A stretch of DNA of 64,000 nucleotides. Origin: Congeria kusceri. Lineage: Eukaryota > Mollusca > Bivalvia > Myida > Dreissenidae. The notes below the pieces were generated by a model. It was given only the letters and a program-made list of their open reading frames with translations, did not search any database and was not told where the DNA came from. Both the position numbers and the translations under genes were made by a program. The stretch is taken from the NCBI GenBank assembly GCA_027627225.1, contig CM051034.1, positions 50,042,081 through 50,106,080 of the forward strand, written 5' to 3'. Below are positions 31,357-43,500 of the stretch, piece by piece. Each line of letters opens with the position of its first letter. Position 1 is the stretch's first letter.

Positions 31357-31513
31357 ATGGCGAGTGAAAGACCACCACCACTGGGCAGTGAACACTGCGA
31401 TGTGGAAAACCGCACAGAAAGCAGCATCAATTTTTTATTGGAGGCTTGTTTCGAGTATATTGTGGAGGCAGTGGATTGGAGGGACTTATTGGCCTACCCA
31501 TACTTTGAGACAA
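31357..31513 (+). CDS. RLR exon 1: start and first half of CARD1
   Basis: AACCATGG is a good start context and the first in-frame Met. It encodes [10 protein letters not shown], then CARD helices 1-2 ([22 protein letters not shown]). It ends in phase 1 at ACAA before GTAGCT. The open frame runs on past this donor but loses CARD character. Confidence 0.8.
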
Positions 31514-34500
31514 GTAGCTTGGAGAATTGTTTGTACTTTGTGTTTGTTTTAAACTTTTATAATGTATCATATACCACTTATAAGAGATTTTGGATCTATT
31601 AATTTAACACATCATTCTTTGTAAAACTAAATTATGTAAATACCATATTGTTATTTTGGTGAGTTTGGTCAGATTTGGGAATGATTTCTAGACATATACA
31701 CAAACTTAAAGGAAGTGCAACATAAATATCATTACAGATTCATGCTTGCATAGCTGTATTCATAACAATTTAGAGTGTAATTATAACTATTTAATTATTA
31801 TTTATTGGATGCAATATGTAATTAATTAGCAATAAGATCAGAACTTTTCCTAATTGTGTATATTTCCCATTGTGAATTTTCCAATTTAACCAAGTTACTT
31901 TTTCCCAAAAAGGTCAGAAAACAGGCCTAACTGCTTGCTTAGAACCAAATTCAATAAGAAATAAAATATGTGCTTTCAGAAGATATTCGAAAATTTAAAG
32001 ACATGGACAAAAAAGGTCCCTCGAAGGATGCAACCAGAGAGATGCTTCTCCACATTATTCAAAACGTCCAGGAACCTGATAAATTTTCGCGTCTCGTAAA
32101 TGAGCTGCAGGATGCTGGTATACCGTAATTTTTACTTGCATTTGGGTTAATTTTAATTAAAACTTAAGAAAATAAAAAAGACATATTAAAGATAACAGAT
32201 TAACAGAGATTCTGTAAACAGTATTACAGAAACATTTGCACGTAAGTAACAGTTGTTAGAATGTAAAATTTCCAAAACTAAATGTCGATGATTGAGGATA
32301 TAACTGTGTGATCATCTTAACAATTCGATATGAAATACATTAGTTTCACGCAATATGTTTAATGTATAAATTCTAATCCCTTTATAGTTAATTAAATCAT
32401 AGCAAACAAGGAAGCAATGACCTCTACCAAGCCAGCTATTTCCCACCATATGTCGTGCAACTAATACGAGGGCTGTTTCATAAATTCGCAGAATTCTCTT
32501 ATCAAAATGTTAGTTTTCTTTCAAATTGCATGAAATCACATATACAAGTTGTTTGATACATATCCTATAATATTGTAAAATTGGTTGTTTTTTTTTCAAT
32601 TCCTTGACGATTTGGTGGTATCTATAGCAAACACTATTTAGCTACTAGAAGCACGCCATTTTTTCATACATTTGAAACACTCTCAAAGTGCTTTTTAAAA
32701 GTCCAAGTTTACAGACTTTTGGCGTGAAAAACTCCTGGTGTTAGTGTCACGTCTCAATGTCATTTTCTGAAAGTTGAAGACATTATGGCGAACTATTAAC
32801 TCCAATCAGCATTTGATTGCCTTGACTTCAAAAAATCTGTTCACGTTGACGGACGTTATTGAGTAACGTTCCGTTTGTAGAAATTGAGTTAGACTCAAAC
32901 TATCTCCGGCAAAAACACTTCAACAAATTAAAAACTCGCATACATTACCAAGATGTGAAAGACATCTATCTACAAATGTCAAGCGCGATTAATGGGGCGA
33001 TAGAAACTCCGTGTTTTATGACAAGATGTCAGGTCATCCACGATCTGCAGTGCTTGTTGGAAACGTAGACTATCATTACATTGTAACATCAGAATTACGC
33101 AACAGGTCGAGAGAAATCATTTCATCCTTGAATGAGGATTGGTTCATGGTTACATTTGACAATGGCTAGGCCTAAAGAATGTGTTTGGTCTCAGGTGGTG
33201 ATTAAGAGAAAGCAACGACACTCTTCAGTTTGACGACAGACATTTAGGTGACGTTACCTGGACGTCGTTGTGCTTCAAGAACTACACAGTACTCTTGTTC
33301 AGTGTTCCAAGTAAAAGTAACTGTTCCACGTATCACTATACTTTTGTATCAGTGAGTCAGCCAAACGTTTAGATGTATTTTGTTTTTTTGATAAATCGCA
33401 TAAGGTTGAAAAAATGGAGCAATTCCCCGAATTTATGAAACAGCCCGTGTATATCATTTCCAACCTTTCCAGAAAATTTCAAGCAAATCCGCTCATAACT
33501 TTGAAACAATTCAACACCAGAAAAACATTATCTTCTTGGCGGAGATAATAGTTTATATTTCCATGCTTGCTGTTGTTTGTTGTTGTTTTTGCAGAAAAAT
33601 CTAAATCAACTCAACATGTTTATGTTTTACATATATATGGTGCCAGCGGGTGATAATTTTGTTTCAGGAAACTCAAAAGTTGTGAAAATTCTCAAGGCGG
33701 AAAAATTTCCCACCACTCTTGAAAGCAGTTTAAAAAAGGCTTTGAAGAACAACATTTCTTACATTTGCAAGAACTTGGACGTGATCCAGATCCTGCCCAA
33801 TCTTGTTCAAAGTGAACTTATTAGTTCCCTAGAGGCTGGAGATCTTAGGATAAGTAGCCAGTCAATAAGTACATTTAATGCGGCTCTAGAGCTGATTCTG
33901 CTCGTGCCAAATAAAGATGAGTACTGGCTCCCAAAGTTTCTGCTGTGTTTGATCCAGTGTCAAGGCAACTACACACATATTGCAAAGAAGATCGACCCAC
34001 AACTCACTGAAGGTAAAATTTGAATGCATCTGTGATAGGTATTCAGTTTCAGTTTCATTCAGTGCTGGCTTTCAGAGCGCTGATTCATACGTCCGAATCC
34101 ATAATCTTTAAGCTTATCCGTACCAACATGAATTGCAATACAGATGCAGTTTCTCATGTTTCGATATCGACTATCGAATACTTAAAGTTTGTTCTTATTT
34201 CCAATTAGTTAATATGTCGGAGTTACAAATATTTTAACATTTTAATAGCGTATATGCGACACTTAATAACAGGTCAATTGGGAACAATTATCCACCATTT
34301 ATATTTACGGCATTATCCATGATTCTACAAATGTTACTCATTATTACCAAGTTATTATACTCAGAGAGTCTTTTATAAAATTTGCATGATTCGGTGGTTC
34401 CTGGACAATTACTATCTGCTACAAATTAAGCTATGCGTGATTTTGTGCCTGAAAGTATCTTGTTCAATTTGCTGAGTGAGATACCATTTCGTCCACATCT

Positions 34501-37500
34501 TCTTTAAATTGTTTTTGCCAGCTGCGCTTTTTGGAAACTGACTGTCGACACATGGAACTATTTTTAATTCAAAAAGATACGTATTTTGCATCCCACAAAT
34601 ATTGCTGGCAGCATGGCAATATTAGAGTGTAATTAAAGTAAAATACATGCATCTTCTGCTAATCCGCTGGAATCGAGTTCTTTGTCCTAGAAAGTTCTTG
34701 ACATGTAACTACTTTCTATTTCAGCTCTTCTTGAAAAAGAAAAATCCCACCCCAAATGGACAATGGAAGAATTCATTAACCAGCATCGAGGTGACTTGAC
34801 ATCGTTACGAACCATTGATTCCTGTCACCCAACAAAGCCAGAGAAAGGTATTATTGATAGTTGATATTTTGCACCTATCAATATTTTTCCTATGGGTGGG
34901 GTGGGGGTGGGGGGGGGCAGGGTCAGCGGCAGGAATTTGACATTCCGATTTACGATTCAGATATAAATTTGGGGTCATTTAAACCCCGGCTTTTGCACAC
35001 AACCTAAAAGCCCACTGTGGGGATTGAGACAAAAGTGCTTGTCCCTAGGGGGATGAATTAGACCCTGAAAATAAAATTAGTCAAATTCCCCTGGGTCAGC
35101 CTGCCGCCGTCTATCCCTTGGGGGTAAGATATTGTTTTGTGCATTACTGATAGAATACAATAACCTTCATGGCATAAATGTTTAAAAGTATTAACCTTTC
35201 TCTTAGCATAAGTAAATATGAATTGTTTTCCAGATCTTAAAGGAGCAAATTATTACAGTAGATCGTGTTTTTAGTCATTTTATGATATTACTACTTTATA
35301 TGTTAAATAATTGAATCATTTATACAAGCACCAATTACAAAACAACATTTCCAAAACTGTTTTGGAAATGTTGTTTTGTAGTTGGTGTTTAACATAAGCT
35401 TAATGCAATTTTAAGGAAAATGGGATTATGCCAATATAAAAAAAGCACCGTCTATTGACTGTGATTTCTTTAATTGCCATTCTTTAATTGCCATTTGACT
35501 GTATATTCTTGTTGTGAAATTTGTTAACTGAAAAGATGTAGTTTACGGAATATATTTCTGAAAAGATGTAATTTAGGAAACAGCTCTCAGTTTTGAGAAT
35601 AGCTTTGTAAAAAGATGTAGTTTAGCGATTAGCTTTTTGAAAATATAATAATTATAGTTAGAGAATAGCTTTCCGGAACTATGTAACTTAAAGAATAGTT
35701 TTAAGAAAAGATGTAGTTTTGAGAAAAGCTTCCCTAACAAAATGTAGTTTAGACAATAGCTTCGTGTATGATGTAGTTCAGAGAATAGCTTTCTGAAAAG
35801 ATGTAATTTAGAGAAAAGCTTTTCTGAAAATATACAGTTTTGAGAATAGTTTTTAAAAAAGCTGTAGTTTACAGAATAGATATGTATATGATGTAGTTTA
35901 GAGTTTAGAGAATAACTTTCTGAAAAGATGTAATTTAGAGAATAGTTTTCTGAAAAATACATTTTGAGAATAGCTGTTTGAAAAATGTAGTGTAGAGAAT
36001 AGATTTGTGCATGAGGTAGTTTAGAGAATAGCTTTCTGAAAAGATTCAGTTTTGAGATTAGCTTTTTGAAAAGATGTAGTTTAGAGAATAGCTTTTTGAA
36101 AAAGGTGTAGTTTTGAGAATAGCACTTCTTTAAGATGTAGTTTAGCGAATAGCTTTGTGTATGATGAAGTTTAGAGAGTAGCTTTCTGAAAACATGTAAT
36201 TTATAGAAATTCTCTCTGAAAAGATGTAATTTAGAGAAAATCTTTCTAAAAACATATAGTTTAGCGAATAGCTTTGTGTATGATGAAGTTTAGAGAGTAG
36301 CTTTCGGAAAACATACAATTTATAGAAAATCTCTCTAAAAAGATGTAAGTTAGAGAAAATCCTTCTGAAAACATATAGTGTAGCGAATAGCTTTCTGAAA
36401 AGTGTGTAAACTTATGCTTTATAAAAAAAACAATTTCAGTTCAGAGGTCTACATCTAGCAGCTCTGCTTCGAATTCGTCTGATGTTTACAATGAACAAGA
36501 ACCAAGATTAAATAAACTGATGACATATGGTGAGCAAAGTTTTGAATGTAGGCTTTCCAATGTTTTCCTACTTTTTTTTTAACCGGTTCCTACTTTTTTG
36601 CAAAATCCTTGTACTATTTCTACTTTTTGAGTGTAATTAGTTTAGAGTATATTTATGACCGTTTTGCCCATTAATCTGTAAAATTCTGTAGCTGATGCTG
36701 CACTGGCAGTGTATTCATTTACATATATTTAAGGGGAAAATAAGTTTACCTCAACGTTTTTAATCAGTTTATCATCAGAAACTTAAGTGTACATGTAGAG
36801 CATTTGTGAGTATGGCACTTAAAATTAGGATGATTTTTCTGCAAATTTTTTTATTGACTTTAAAACATGCAGTTTTGTTAGTTTTATTAACATTATTCTT
36901 CCAACTTTTCTAATCCTTTAGAACAAAATTTTCCTACTTTTTTTTAACGGAATATACTCCTTTTTTAACCATGCTGGTAGGCCTGTGAATGAAAATATTA
37001 CCTGCGTTAATGTGGAGGTTCTTCCTTCTTTATGCTGATAACCGACATTCATTCAAACGTGAAACTTCAAAATGACTGATATGTTCCTAAAATTTAAAAT
37101 TTGGGCTATTAAGCTTTATTTCCGTAGTGCCATCCTAAAGTTAAAAATACCTGTATTAACCTCTTTCCCGATATTCTATTTATACCATCATTTTCTACCT
37201 TTGTTTTGAAAATAAATGAATATCGATAACATAGAACTTTGTCACAAATATCTTTTATGAATATCATTCAACTGTATGTGTTTGCTTTATTCTGCTTTGT
37301 TGAAATAAAACATAGTTTGATTATTGATTGAGGGTAAGTTTCCATAATAAATAAATAATTTTACCATCTTTATTACTCACATTTCAAATTCTACAGAAGA
37401 AGTCAAAGACGAGAGCTCATCCCACATAGATGATGGCGAGCCTAGGATGCACCATTTATCATGCAGTGAGTTTGTATGTTAAAGGGGCGTATTGATGGCT

Positions 37501-40500
37501 AATACGGTATAATATTTTCAAAAGTGAAAATATTTTTTATAGAGTAATTGCATCCGTCCGTGCGTCACGCTTCTTGTGTGGAGCATAACTTCATTAGTAT
37601 TAAAGGGATTCAAATGAAACTTCATATTATGATAGAGGACAATGAAAGGAAGTGCAGAGTAAAAGGATCACAACTCTTTCTTCAACATTTACAGAGTAAT
37701 TGCCATTTGTTTAAGTTTCTTATGCGTAGCATAACTCCATTAATATTGAAGGCATTCAAATAAAACTTCATATAATGATAAGAGGAAAATAAGAGAAAGT
37801 GCAGAACATAAGGACCATAACTCTTTCTTCAATATTTACGGAGTAATTGCTATTTGTTTAATTTTGTTGTATGGAGCATAACTATATTAGCATTGAAGGG
37901 ATTCAAATGAAACATCATATAATGATAGAGGACAATGAGAGAATGTGCAGAGCACAAGGACCACATCTCTTTCTTTAATATTAATGGAGTTATTGCCCTT
38001 TGTTTGATTTCCTTATGTGAAGCATTATTTTCTTGTGCGGTGCATAACTCCATTAGTATTGAAGGGATTCAAATGAAACTTCATATAAAGATAGAGGGCC
38101 ATGAGAGAAACTACAGAGCACAATGATGATAACTCTTTCTTCAATATTAGCGCCTATTGTATAATTTTCTTGTGTGGAGCACAACTCTTTTAGTATTTAA
38201 GAGATTCAAATGAAACTTCATATAACGAAAGATGACAATAAGAGGAAGTGCAAAGTAAAAGGACCTCAACTCTTTCTTCAGTATTTACAGAGTTGTTGCC
38301 CTTTGTTTTATTTTCTTGTTTGGAGAGTAACTCCATTAATAATAAAGGGATTCAAATGAAAATTCATACAATTCTAGAGGACAATGAGAGAAAGTGGAGA
38401 GAAAAAGGAACGCAACTCTTTCTTCAATATTTATGGAGTTATTGCCCTTTGTTTTATTTTCTTGTGGGAAGCATTAATTGTATTGTGCGGATCAAACTTC
38501 CATTAGTATTTAAGGGATTCAAATGAAACTTCGTAGAATGGTATTGGACACTGAGAGGAAGTGCAGTGTACAAGGACCATAACTATTTCTTCAATATAAA
38601 CGAGTTATTGCCCTTTGCTTAATTTTCTTGTGCAGAGCATAACTCCGTTATAATTGAAGGGATTCAAATGAAACTTCAATAATGATAGAGAACAATGAGA
38701 GGAAGTGCAGAGTACACGGTTCATAACTGTTTCTTCAATATTTATAGAGTTATTGCCCTTCTTTTTTGTGCAGAGCATAACTCCATTAGTATTGAAGGGA
38801 TTTTAAATAAAACCACACATATTGATAGAGGACGTTGAGAGGAAGTGCATAGTAGAAGGACCATAACTCGGTAAGCTATTGGTATAGGGGACCTCTCCTG
38901 CGTCGTCCGTGTGCCGTCAACAATGGGGTTCGTTCTTATGCTGGAGGCTTTGCTTTTTATCTAATCTTAACCAAACCTCCACAGTTTGTGTATGACCATA
39001 AAATCTCGGATTGGATTGTTATTGGGTCAGATCACACCAGTAACACTAGAGTTATTGCCTCTTTGTCATGCAAGAAAAGTGCAAAAATGCCTTTTTCCAA
39101 TAGAAAGTCTTTATTTTCTATCCAATCTTAACCGAACGTTCGCAGTTTGTATATGACCATCAGATCTCAGCAGACGACAAAAATGGGCCAGATCGTGTTT
39201 CAAACACCAGTTATTGCCTTTTGTTTATTGAAACATATGCAAAAATGTACCTTATTCAGGATAGAGACTTCATTTGCCATCGAATATTCACCAATCTTGC
39301 ACAGTTGGTCTTTTACCCTGAGACTACAGTTGAAGTCAAATATAAGCAAGATTGGACCAGAAACACTGGAGTTATTGCCCTTTGTTTGTAAAAAAATATG
39401 CAAAAATGGACACTATGCAGAATACAGATTTAATTTTCATCCAATCTTTACCAATCTTGCACAGTTTGTCTATGAACGTAAGACTACAGATGAAGTCGAA
39501 TATAAACATGATTGTGCCAAAAATACCGGAGTTATTGCCCCTTGTGTTTGGAAAAAAACCAACAAGTAATAAATGATTGACTTCCACACACGATATTTTA
39601 TTCAATGTTGACTAAACTTACACAGTTTTCATATGACCATAAACATTGATTGATAAAATTTGATTTCCAACAGTTGCAAACCTTGCATGCAGTTATATGA
39701 ACATGCAGCATTGATAGCTTCAGAGCCTGCATAAACATCATTTATCATCCTTGGACAGAAAATAATCAAATCAATAGCAAAACTCGACCTAACAGCACAG
39801 CCATCGCAACAGGATGGTCTTCATCTATACCAGTTATCAGATGAGCGCTTTGGGCCATCATGGCCCTCTTGTTAATAATTATCGAGTTATTGATCTTTGT
39901 TTTCTTTTGTGCAGATACTTATTACCTTATTATTGAAGAAATTTAACGTAACGCTAAATATACTGATTGATGACATTGAGAGGAAGAATAGAGTACAAGA
40001 ACCATAACTCTTTCTTCAATATTTATGGAGTTATTGCCCTTCAGTTAATTTCCTTGTGCAGAGCAAAACTCCATTAGTATTGAAGTGATTTAAAATAAAA
40101 CCACATATATTGATAGAGGATGTTGCGAGGGAGTACAAGGGCAATAACTCTTTGTAGGAATCATCATTTTTGCCAACAGGTAACTGACATTGTGTTGCCT
40201 TCCTTTGACAAGCATATTCTTCGGGGGCATACGTCACATCCTGTGACAAGCATTGTTTAAGAAATATTCATTAAATAATTGCTTATCATATATTTGTCGT
40301 TTTTTTGCTAGACTATTAACAGATATGCTACTCACCCGTTCGTCGGCGTCGGAGTTGGCGTAATGCTCTGGTTAAGGTTTGCGTGCAATATGTCCATATC
40401 TCTGTAACTACTACAGATATTCAATTGAAACTTCACTTGTGTTTGGGGTCATTATGTGAGGTCGCTGACCAAAACCCATAACTATGACCTTCAATTTAGC

Positions 40501-43500
40501 AGAATTATACCCCTTTTTGTACTCAGAAAATCAGGTTTAAGTTTGCATGCAATAACTCCATATCTACTACAGATATTCAACTGAAACTTTACACATGCCT
40601 TCAGGGTCATTATATAAGGTCACTGGCAAAGACCCATAACTGTGACCAGCATTGTAGCAGAATTATGCCCCTTTTTGTACTTAAAAATGTCAGGTTAAAG
40701 TTTTCGTGCAAGAGACAATTCAGGTTAAGGTTTGCGTGCATCAAGTACATAGTTATCTCTGTAACTTCTACATCTATTCAATTGAAACTTCACACATGTG
40801 TTAAGGGTCATTTCGTGAGATCACTGACCAAGACCCATAACTCTGTCCTGCAATTTAGCAGAATTATGCCCCTATTTGTACTTAGAAAATCAGGTTAACG
40901 TTTGCGTGCAACAACTCTATATCTCTATATCTACTACAGATATTCAATTGAAACTTCACACATGTCTTCAGGGTCATTATATAAGGTCACTGACCAAGAC
41001 CCATAACTATGACCAGCATTTTAGCAGAATTATTCTCCTTTCTGTACTAAGAAATTCAGGTTAAAGTTTCCGTGCAACAACTCCATATCTATATAACTCG
41101 GGAATGGATTGAGCTATTGTAATGAAAGTCCATACAAAGATACCTTATAGCAAGGCCTCACTTGGTATGTGGGGTCAAGGTCAAGGTCATTGTTACTAAA
41201 AATAGAAAAACGGTTTCCGCTTAATAACTTGAGAACGCATTGAGATATTTTAAATGAAACTTAATACATAGATACCTTATATTGAGACCTCGCTTTGGAT
41301 TGCATATGGGATGAGTGGGGTGAAGGTCAACGTCACTGTTTCTAAAAATAGAAAAACGGTTTGCGCTCACTAACTTTAGAACGCATTGAGATATTTTAAT
41401 GATACTTCACACATAGATACCTTATATCGAGACCTCGTTTGAGATTGCATATGGGTTGGGTGGGGTCAAGGTCACTGTTACTAAAATAGAAAAACGGTCT
41501 CCGCTCAATAAATTAAGAACGCATTGAAATATTTAAATGAAACTTAATACATAGATACGTTATATTGAGACCTCGCTTGGGATTGCATATGGGTGCGGCA
41601 AAGGTCACTGTTACTGAGATTAGAATAAGGTTTCTGCTCATTAACTTGAGAAAGCATTAAGATATTTTAATGAAACTTCGTACATAGATACCTTATTCTG
41701 AGACCTCGCTTTGGATTGCATATGGGGTGGGTGTGGTCAACGTCACTGTTACTGAAAATATGAAAACGGTCTTCGCTAAATATATTTATTGTTTGTAGAG
41801 ATAATGGTCCATAACTCTGACAAAGCGGTTGAATAGTCGAGCGCGTTGTCCTGAGACAGCTTTTGTTAAAAACAAACAATAAAGAAATTACTTTTTTAAC
41901 TGTAAAAAGTGGTCAACGTGACATTTTGCGGGCGCATGAAAACCAGTAGTAGTAGTAAAAGCAATAGGAATGAAAATGCACATGAAGTACCGCTATGCGC
42001 ATGTGCATAATTGATAACTGTATTGTAGCATGGGAAGGTTTTCATTGAAGTGCGCAATTTTGTTGGTGCAAGTGTAAGTGTAAGATTTGGATATCAGTGT
42101 ACTATTTCGACTTTAGTGTATTTGGATTATATCATGGAAAACTGAGCTATGTCTTGGAAAAATAATTTGGTTTCAACAGTTTGTATGAACCCTGTTATAT
42201 GTTAACAAGCTTTTATAACTCGAAAACATTAATCTTACACTCGTGAACTCAGCATAAATAATGTGAAGTTAGCATAACAAGTTAGAATAAGATATTCTGT
42301 GAAGTGAGAAAATAAACATAGGTAACAAGTTTGTTCTGTGTTTGAAGTCGTAATAAGTGACGAGATTAACGTCGCATTTGTGTCCTGTTTGTTACTCAAT
42401 TGCTCCTAAAAGTCTAAGAATGTGTCATCAACTATTATTTATCATACCCCCACAAACGGAGTTTAGGGGTGGTATATAGAGGTGAGCTTGTTGGTCTGGC
42501 GGTCTGCCGGTCTGGCGGTCTGGCGGTCTGTTGGTTGTTTGTTTCAGGGTTATAACTCAAAAAAGGCTTGACATATTCAAATAATTTTGGTACACATGTG
42601 TAACATCATAAAATACAAGGCCATATTGTCGGGGTATATTCGTCACTCATGTGACAATTCTAGTTATTGACAGATAAAAATAACATATTGCTTGATGTCG
42701 GCATTGACGTTAGCATCGGCGTTATTCACAATATTCCTACCAATGCCCCCACGCCCCATTTGAACGCTAGCTCACAGCTGGCCCCAAGGAATGAGCCAAA
42801 TCTGTATTTGGATTGTTTCCACTTAAATGTGAGCTGCGTATGGAGTTATTCCCATGGAAACTTGTTACTGTGAATACCATTTGTGTTGGGATTACATATG
42901 CAGTCAGTGAAATCAAGATCAAGCTATTATTGAATGGTCGCAGTGGTGTAATGCTAATGGCGTCCGCCTTGCTATTGGGAGGTCATAAGTTTAATTCCTG
43001 CTCGTGGAGTGTTTAAATGATTCTGAAAAAGACACCGGTACTGATTCTACCAAGGAAATGAACTCGAAAGTGTCTTAGTAAGCCTATGGCTTTCGAAACA
43101 CTCAAGTTAAAATAAATAGGTTTAATACTAATTCCCTGACATTTTTTATGCTCTAAATTTTGAACTTTATATTTTCAGATTCGGGGACTTTGTCTGTGAA
43201 CAACTTGAGCCCCAACAAACCAGATGAGAGTGCCGACTACTCGGCAACTGGTCGGGAGTCGGCCAAGAAGTCTTTGACGCAGGAAATATCATTCACTTCA
43301 TTACTTCTTAATGATGACAACACTGAACAACCCGGCTTCTCCATGGAAAGGCAAAATAAAGACGGGAAAGTTGACTTCCAAAACTTGTTAGTGGGCATGT
43401 CGTTTTTGTCGTCTGCAACGTCGGAAACTTCAAGTCTGTTTTCGGAGGTGGACAATTTTAAGCAGGAAACAAAAACAGCATCTTCAAAACAATTTCCACC

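Noticed and set aside
33577..33667. Upstream extension of RLR exon 3
   Set aside because: The frame is open but the acceptor at 33594 would break the reading frame with exon 2; the acceptor at 33667 fits.
33834..33851. pLxIS-type signalling motif (D-L-R-I-S) in CARD2
   Set aside because: It lies inside a predicted CARD helix region and a five-residue match is expected by chance.
35573..35962. 129-codon minus-strand gene
   Set aside because: Made wholly of the 30-bp minisatellite in RLR intron 4.
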